Shown: positions 57,380 to 64,000 of the stretch, one piece after another
Layout of the letters: each line of letters begins with the position of its first letter
Position numbering within the stretch: the first letter of the stretch is position 1
Origin: Mytilus edulis
Taxonomy: Eukaryota > Mollusca > Bivalvia > Mytilida > Mytilidae
Assembly (NCBI RefSeq): GCF_963676685.1
Contig: NC_092350.1
Coordinates: 65,713,674 to 65,777,673, forward strand
Direction: 5' to 3'
DNA: 64,000 bases
Made by a program: the position numbers and the translations under genes
The notes under the pieces: model-generated
Database searches by the model: none
What the model was told of the DNA's origin: nothing
Seen by the model: the letters and a program-made list of their open reading frames with translations, nothing else

Positions 57380-58380
57380 CTACATAGAATGTTAAAGTCA
57401 ATACCTAATTTATGCAACATGTTATTTGTAAATGGAGATTTAACAATAGGGTAGAATGCAGAAAAGACATTCTGCTCTTTTCTGATCTACAGGAAGTAAT
57501 TCAAACATTTTTAAGTGCAAACATTTTGGATTTGTTTCTTGAACATCCCTGTCAACAAGTTTTTAAATTTATAATTATAGTACAATTTAATAGTTATTAC
57601 TGATTTACAGTGCTGGGGTGTGGGAAAATGTGTCGTCATTTACCTCATTGGTGACTTTGTATCATTTGTTAGTTCTAAAAACATATTTCAATGAAGTAAA
57701 TGCATTTGCAAATAAATCTTCTTTGAAAAGTTTTATTTTAAGTAAGCTTAATGGTATTGTAATTCATTACGCTATTACACAATTTTATCAACCATTATCT
57801 ACATAAGATTCAAAATTCAAAACCTCCTTTGTGATGAATAAAAGTATCCTATCTAGAAATAAAACATGTTAACATAACTTTAACAACATAAAAGAATTGA
57901 TAAAGGACATACTTGACTCTTCTGATCTAGGGGAAGTAACTCAAACGTTTTAATTCAATGTGAATTACAAATATATTGAGTACAGTTATGGAATTGTATG
58001 TGATTAACATTTTCCAGGGTGTGTAAATATCTGTGTTGTGCATACTCATAGTATATTTTTGACTGTATGTGACATATGCTAGTTATAACAAAAAAAATAT
58101 ATCAATGACAGTTAAATTTATTTGCTATGTACATTTATCTGCTTTAAGTTTGCTAGTACAAAATGAACTGTAAGTGATTACTTTGTAAAACATTTTATCT
58201 GTCTTGTCTACATAAGATATCAAATTAAGAACCTCATTTATGATAAATACAAGTAGCCTAACTCAAAATAATCCATGTAAACATAGCTTTGGTATCAAGG
58301 ACATTCTGTACTTTTCTGATCTAGAGGAAGTAACTCCTTTTTTTATAATTGTTTGTTATAACCTAAATAAAATGTTTCAA
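57380..58380 (+). repeat. Degenerate tandem repeat, about 400-440-bp unit, 2.5-3 copies
   Basis: TTTTCTGATCTANAGGAAGTAA recurs at 57479, 57919 and 58313 with the surrounding words in the same order: AAGGACATNCT before it, and CTACATAAGATNCAAAAT...AACCTC...TGATNAATA at about 57800 and 58208. Copies are far more diverged than the 360-bp array. Confidence 0.75.
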
Positions 58381-59012
58381 AATGTTTCCTATTGGTATGG
58401 TGAGGTTGTTTTGAATTTTGTATGTCATTGTTTTAATATGATTTTTGTTCATATATCAAATTGTTTTCCCAAAAAGTAAAAATAAGATTTCATTCTACTC
58501 ACTGAAACAGTCTTATCTTTATTTATCTTCACATTCATTGCATTTGGTTGACTTTTTTTCTCACAATTTTCAAACATTCTTGATATTTCAAATGAAAAGA
58601 AGATCTAGGTATAATAAACATGTGAATATTTGTATTTGCTGAAAGATGATGTAAAGTTAATATCTGATTGACAATATTGGTAATTCAATAAAATATGCTT
58701 TTTCACAGGTATTTTTTTGTTTAAATGTCCCACTGATTATACAGGATTTTTTTATTTAATGAAAATTAAACTGACTATACTGACAAGGTTATTTCTGATT
58801 TTTTTCTTTTAATTGTTTTATTGATGAGTACACACAGATTTATCAGAATATTCAACTGCCATATCAACCGAATTTATTTAATTATTAAAGAGAGACAACT
58901 CAAAAATGCATATATTCTATATTCTGATTTGTTGATAAAATTAATTTAATGAAGTTCAAATGAAAAGATGCTGTTTCAGATGAATGGCTTATAATGCAGT
59001 CAGATATAGTTG

Positions 59013-59014
<2 letters not shown>
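58381..59014. other. AT-rich non-coding stretch
   Basis: Nothing recognisable found. Confidence 0.5.

Positions 59015-59047
<33 letters not shown>
59013..59047. repeat. (TA)n microsatellite
   Basis: About 17 TA units. Confidence 0.97.
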
Positions 59048-59048
<1 letters not shown>

Positions 59049-59647
59049 CAAAATGAAGTTATAACTGTTGTGGCTTGTAATTAAATTAGAACTTTACTTT
59101 GTTGTTTTATTCTTATTATTTCTGACAAAGAAAAAAGACACTAGTTGATGTTAATGGCATATTTGTATAAAGAACAGGGCAGATGTGGGGTAAATTTTAG
59201 CAAGACAACAACAATCATATAAAAAATACAGAAAAAAATATAAATTACATGTAGATGTTGGAAGAAAACTAACCAAGTACATGTATTTTAATATAGTACT
59301 GCTTTAATTTTATCATTTTGTGTCTGTTTATATGGTTAAATTTCAAGACAAGTGGCGGGTAAACTACTTTTGTACCCTTAAATAACAATATGTTTGCAAG
59401 TACAAAACATAATGTGGATTTCAACAGAATTTTAAGCAGGCAAAGTAACTTGAATGAAAAAGTATATACATTTTATGGATTCAAACCCATAGTATCTATA
59501 ATATATACATTATACATAGAAACTTAAGCAAATCAAACACAAATAGATCAAACATTTAATCCTGATTTAAAAGAAAAGCGGCTTCAATATTTAAATTCAG
59601 TATTTTCTTCTTGAATCCTACTTTTATTCAAATTTCAGATAATATGA

Positions 59648-59760
59648 AAAAAGAAGATGTGGTTTGATTGCCAATGAGACAACTCTTCACAAGAGACCAA
59701 ATGACAAAGAAATTACCTTCTTTAGTCCCCATACGGCCTTCAACAATGAGCAAAGTCCAA
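59648..59760 (+). repeat. Dispersed repeat, 'GCCAATGAGACAACT' family (truncated by insertion)
   Basis: AAGAAGATGTGGTTTGATTGC to CAATGAGCAAAGTCCAAG; it stops where the word-iterated block starts. Confidence 0.85.
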
Positions 59761-59767
59761 GTTGTTG

Positions 59768-60435
59768 TTCAACTAAACATTTATTCCTAAAGGAAGACTT
59801 AAACGTTGGACAAAGTCAAGATTAAATGCAGCTGAAATTGTAAAATAGCAATTTAATATTTACTTAAATTCATTTATTTTGTAAATATGAATTAAAATAA
59901 ACTTGCTTAAATTCAGCCTTAAATGTCTAGTAAAATGAAGATTATTAAAAATTAAACTTTTGAAATATCTATATAATGGTTGATTAAATTTTCTTAAATG
60001 TCTAGTATAGTGAAGATTATTCAAAATTAAACTTTCAAAATATCTATATAATGTTTGATTAAATTTTCTTTAATGTCTAGTATAGTGAAGATTAAATTAA
60101 AATACAAATTTTTTATTTTTTATATTTGCTTAAATGCACATAAATTTTAAGTAAAATGAAGATTAAATTGAACTATTCTTGCTTAAATTAAGAATTCGTG
60201 CAAATATAAATTCATTTAAACTTACTTAAACATTAAATTTAAGCTAGCATAAAGGTTGATTTAAACCACAATTAAATGTAGGAATTTAATTAGAAGCTTA
60301 CATTTAAATTAAACCACAATTAAATGTGAAATTTAAATGATAAATAAACTTAAAGTATACATTTAAAATGGGAATTTATCTGTAGTTTATTTATGGTATA
60401 ATTACAAATTAAATATTATATCGTTTCATGCAGTG
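59768..60435. mobile_element. Word-iterated block with TTTAAAT words, ending TTTCATGCAGTG
   Basis: TTAAAT/ATTTAA words recur densely on both strands; inside is a 75-bp tandem unit (TAAATGTCTAGTA...) at 59921, 59996 and 60071. The end TTTCATGCAGTG (60424-60435) is shared with 46527-46538, and both blocks open with TTCCTAAA...GACTT (59776; 46043). TTGTTG flanks it on both sides (59761-59767 and 60436-60441), a possible target duplication. It looks like a non-autonomous mobile element of unknown type. Confidence 0.5.
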
Positions 60436-60447
60436 TTGTTGCTGAGT

Positions 60448-60645
60448 AAATAAACTCATCATAGATTCCAGGACTACATTTTATATATACGCCAGAGGCG
60501 TGTTTCGTCTACAAAAGACTCATCAGTGACGCTCGAATCCAAAAAAAAGTTGAAAAAGCCAAATAAAGTACGAAGTTAAAGAGCATTGAGATCCAAAATT
60601 CCTAAAAGTGTTGCCAAATACAGCTAAGCTAATCTATGTCTGAGG
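60448..60645 (-). repeat. Single dispersed copy of the hammerhead repeat, ribozyme decayed in stem III
   Basis: On the minus strand: GAGCGTCACTGATGAGTC, TTTTGTAGACGAAACACGCC, TCTGGCGTATATATAAAATG. Stem I and II and the core are intact, but stem III/cleavage reads ACACGCCUC instead of ACGCGCGUC, consistent with CpG decay. Confidence 0.88.
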
Positions 60646-61196
60646 TAGAAAAGCTTTAGTCGCTATGTTGTTTGATTAGTTTATAATATATACATGTATA
60701 ATGTTTTTGCTCCCAAATCTTGATGAAAAAACTTTATATTGAGACATGTATAGAAATAAAATCTAAACTTCATCCTTGTTTTCTTCCGAATGACGGAGCT
60801 GCGCTTGACTGCCTCGCGAATGTTTCAAAAAGTATACTATAACAGTTATGTTCAAACACAGTAAACCAGGTGTATATTCAATATGTCATGGTATCAATCA
60901 TGTTAATTCAAAAGCATGTTGACACGCTAATATGGTTTCAGACTTGGATTACCATATTTTAACTGATATAAATGTCAATCAAAATGGATCAGTATAAAAT
61001 GAAGAGATGTCGAATGATTGCCATCCGTGCTATTCTTCATTGGCTTTACCTGATTGTTTACCAAAGCAGCATTGCTGCAGTTTCAAAGACACCAAAATGT
61101 ATAAGTCATTACGTTGATAACAAATGGATCCTTTATCTGTTGATGACGTAAATTATAGTATCAATAGTTCCACAATAAATTTATTTTATCTTATAG

Positions 61197-61334
61197 CGGA
61201 CAAATCCTGAAGAACATAGAATTGATGTTGTAGTTTTGTCGTCATTCATAGCAGTGTTGGGTCTTATTGAATTGGTAATCTCAATAGCTGCAGCATCATT
61301 CTGTTGTTGTTGTACATTATGGGATGACACTGAT
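61197..61334 (+). CDS. MS4A-like paralogue 3, exon 3 homologue
   Basis: A 138-nt phase 0-0 exon on the plus strand, acceptor TATCTTATAG, donor GAT|GTAAGT, exactly the length of the 11473-11610 exon. It encodes RTNPEEHRIDVVVLSS, then TM4 (FIAVLGLIELVISIAAA) and four Cys before TLWDDTD. High similarity and intact splice sites suggest a functional gene on the opposite strand to the other two copies. Its other exons were not found in the window: exon 2 may be lost in the repeats to the left or exon 4 may lie beyond 64000. Confidence 0.75.
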
Positions 61335-62030
61335 GTAAGTCTTTTTTTATTCCTCATATTTTATTGCAATCTGAACATTCGTTAGTTGGAAAACATCAAG
61401 TACCACATCTCATCCTGGCCTCGTTATCATTAGTTAATACCATATTTAAACATTTGTTAGTTATATACATACAATTTTCCATACTTAAATATAAACCATT
61501 TCAGTAATATCAACAACAAAAAAACGAACCTTACCTTTAACATTATCAAACAAATAATTATTTTATATAACAAATTCACAGCTGGTTACAAAATAAATTA
61601 TGGTTTGTGTTGTTTAAGTAGTAAAGTATAAAGATAAATGTTGAAGTATATCTGTCATTTTTTTTTAGTAATTTAATAATAAAGATAGAAAAAAGATACA
61701 AGAAAAAAAAAAAGAAAAGAAATTGATAAAGAAAAGAAATTAAAAGTTGTTTTATGTGTTTCGTTATATAATATTTTACACTGATGTAAGTCTTACCAAA
61801 TACACCAAAAACCGTAGTCAGGTGGTGATTGTAGGGGTATTGTAAAATCCTGACTTTTGAAAAACAAATGAAAGATACACACACAGTCTTACCAAATACT
61901 TTGATAAGACAACCATTTGATTTTTTTGGGTTGAGGAAAATGCGATTTATTAAATGAATATTCTGGACTGGGAAAAATTGACAATCAATAATCCACACAG
62001 CGACAGACGAAAGTAAAACTTCAAAAAGAG
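61335..62030. other. Intron of paralogue 3, AT-rich
   Basis: The donor context ACACTGATGTAAGTCTT (61327) recurs at 61783. A 172-codon minus-strand ORF here is low-complexity and was rejected. Confidence 0.5.
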
Positions 62031-62035
62031 TTATT

Positions 62036-62190
62036 ACCCTTGAAATTATTAACGAAATTATGATAGAGAGTAACTGCAAACAAAAAAAAATCAAAAGAGT
62101 GAGACCTCAAAATTACCCTTGAAATTATTGATGAAATAATGATAGAGAGTAACTGCAAACAAAAAAAGATCAACAGAGTGAGCCTCAAAA
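62036..62190. repeat. 78-bp tandem duplication (2 copies)
   Basis: ACCCTTGAAATTATT at 62036 and 62114, followed in both by ATGATAGAGAGTAACTGC and AGAGTGAG. Confidence 0.9.
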
Positions 62191-62558
62191 TAAGTCAACA
62201 TTATCAAAATCGTCACAAGATTCTTTATAAGAGTTTTTGCCCTTGAAAGATGACTTTGATCATTTAATTTTCTTCTTGCAAAAACAACGCTAGATAGAGA
62301 GATAATGTACTTGGATTAAATTTTCGGCAAAGAAAGCCACACAACTATCTTAACGAAACCAAAATCTTCACGTAATGATTTATAGAATTTTGCCCTTAAA
62401 ATTTTATTTTCTTAATTTTCATAGAAACTAGAAGAGATTAGAACAATCTCTAATGGCAAAGGACCTACAAATAAGTAAACAAAAATGTCAATTAGTATTT
62501 ACATCAAAGAGGTGTTGCCTTTAATGAACACTCTTTTAGTTTGTTTCAAAAATTATGA

Positions 62559-62582
62559 TAGATAGATAGATAGATAGATAAT
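62559..62582. repeat. (GATA)n microsatellite
   Basis: About six GATA units. Confidence 0.95.
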
Positions 62583-63757
62583 TTTCTTAACCAATCATGG
62601 TGCCCCAAATTTGAGCTATACAATCAAATGAATTACAAAATAAAGCACAGAAAATGATTAGAATAATTAAAGTACATTTAAACAAAACAAAAAATGAATA
62701 CCCATTTACATTAATTAACCTGATATAAACCAAGTTATTGACAAAACATAGTTGTTATGGGTGCCACTGTGACCTGGGGAAATTACATAAATCTTTATAG
62801 TTCTAGGTCTATGGGAGACAACTCCTGATCAATATGATATGTAAAGAAAGGAATATCAAATGACAGGTGAAATTGTGCAATTAAAAGTATTTAACAGCAA
62901 AATTATCGTTGACTTAAGATTTTCGCGAAAAATCCGTTGTTAGCGATTCAGACTCTTCGGAGCCTCTTGTTGCATAGTAAAGATTAAAAGATTTTTTCTT
63001 TAAATAAGTCCTGGTGTGAATTGAATTCATGGATAATTGGCCGTATCTCTTTGTAGAAGATCTGATAAATGCTCAATAATGACGTCAGCTATACTTCATG
63101 AAATATTTGTACTTGTTCTCCTCCCGAAAAAAATGGTCCCATTTTTCAGATTTTTCTGAATATCTAATTAATCCAAGATTTTTATGAGTTGAAAATATTA
63201 AAACAACACTATATAAATGGCATGCGACCGAACAGCTTTTCGGGATTTACCTCCACCAGCAACGATCAAAGCCGACTATTTGAAAGCCAAGGATGTATAT
63301 ATTACAACAAAGAAACGGTCGATGATCTATATGACTAAAATGGACTTAAAAGGACTTAAAAAAATGTTCAAATCCCTCTAACAAGTCTATGGTCAACTGT
63401 GTCTCAGGGAGTTGAAACGTAACTTTCTTAGTAATTTTTTAAATTAACACCTTTGAACAAATTTGAACATCGATTAAATATGAAGGCGCTGTCCCTGTGA
63501 CAGGAGCTAATAATCGATATTTTATGGTAATTTTTTCTCTCCTAAAAGAATTATCCTAATTTCAAAATATAACGAATTAATTGAACGGATTGATGGACGA
63601 CAAATCAACAAATGTATGGAAGAACATACAACAAAGCAACGCTGGCCAATTGAAAGGGTCGAAATTGGCGTTGGGGAAGGGGGCGTCAACATAGGATTTA
63701 TGCTACAGAAGTGCAGTTGGGGTTTCTAGAACACCACCATTCATATTTTGAAACTGA
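62583..63757. other. AT-rich non-coding stretch
   Basis: Nothing recognisable found apart from mussel-type GGGAGACAACTCCTG at 62815. Confidence 0.5.
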
Positions 63758-63945
63758 GGCCTCGTTGACCGAATGGTATAAGCAGTCACATGACGGTATA
63801 CCTAGCCTGTTCACACTGAGGATGTGTTTCCCATCCGGCACGTGAAAGGTGCGACTGTAATGGTAATTGACTATGATTTTCAGTTTTCTTACCGGAGGTC
63901 GGTTGTTTTCTCCATGTATTCCAGCTTCTTTAACCAATAAAAGCT
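63758..63945 (+). repeat. tRNA-derived SINE (family 3), plus copy
   Basis: GGCCTCGTTGACCGAATGGTATAAGCAGTC (box A region; longer word shown only by its ends GGCCTC and CAGTC), TAGCCTGTTCACACTGAGG, CACGTGAAAGGTGCGACTG, AATTGACTATGATTTTCAG and TACCGGAGG in the same order as 20068-19885 on the other strand. Box B is decayed in this copy. Confidence 0.78.
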
Positions 63946-64000
63946 AAATTCCATGAAAACCCGCTGTATTTTTATGATCTGTTTAAAGTCATGAGCCTGT

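Noticed and set aside
61576..62094. 172-codon minus-strand ORF rich in Phe, Ile and Leu
   Set aside because: Low-complexity, antisense to AT-rich DNA, spans a 78-bp tandem duplication, and has no domain or splice support.

Overview
The window is AT-rich eukaryotic DNA, almost certainly from a marine mussel (Mytilus or a close mytilid). Several interspersed repeats that I associate with mussel genomes recur on both strands: one carrying GCCAATGAGACAACT, one with 'CAAGTCAGGAATATGACA', and one with 'GACGAAACGCGCGTCTGGCG'. Genes are split into small phase-0 exons by long, repeat-filled introns. I see no prokaryotic operons, rRNA genes or CRISPR arrays.

Layout. (1) 1-3628: a Penelope-like retroelement (PLE) on the minus strand, followed by a 5'-truncated second copy in inverted orientation, with a 34-bp inverted repeat flanking the second copy. 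(2) 5393-7740: a long inverted repeat whose right arm carries a 208-bp TTAA-flanked MITE; the left arm preserves the empty site. (3) 7808-21268, minus strand: a four-exon gene for a 211-residue four-pass membrane protein, best guess MS4A/CD20-like. Its introns hold a hAT-type transposase remnant between 48-bp inverted repeats, a 23-bp satellite, a large cruciform and tRNA-derived SINEs. (4) 23067-27556: a Ty3/Gypsy LTR retrotransposon with a 5-bp target duplication, similar LTRs, but frameshifted gag and pol. (5) 27557-44488: repeat-rich DNA with a diverged local duplication (about 31.0-31.9 and 35.0-35.9 kb), a decayed paralogue of the MS4A-like gene (37472-41566, minus), and a 235-bp MITE. 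(6) 44489-50179: a DIRS-order tyrosine-recombinase retrotransposon of PAT type with all four split direct repeats (A1, B1, A2, B2), interrupted inside its RT gene by about 0.9 kb of later insertions. (7) 51922-56847: about 13.7 tandem copies of a 360-bp unit, each with a type I hammerhead ribozyme core. (8) 57-64 kb: degenerate tandem repeats, word-iterated DNA, one exon of a third MS4A-like paralogue on the plus strand (61197-61334), and a tRNA-derived SINE.

The most notable system is the 360-bp array. Its 14 hammerhead motifs would cut a tandem transcript into 360-nt RNAs, the organisation known as a metazoan retrozyme (self-cleaving repeats giving small circular RNAs). Decayed single copies of the same unit are scattered through the window. 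PLE reverse transcriptases have been proposed as the machinery that mobilises such hammerhead repeats, and a PLE is present 49 kb away. All domain and family assignments are by eye from motifs, not from database searches.
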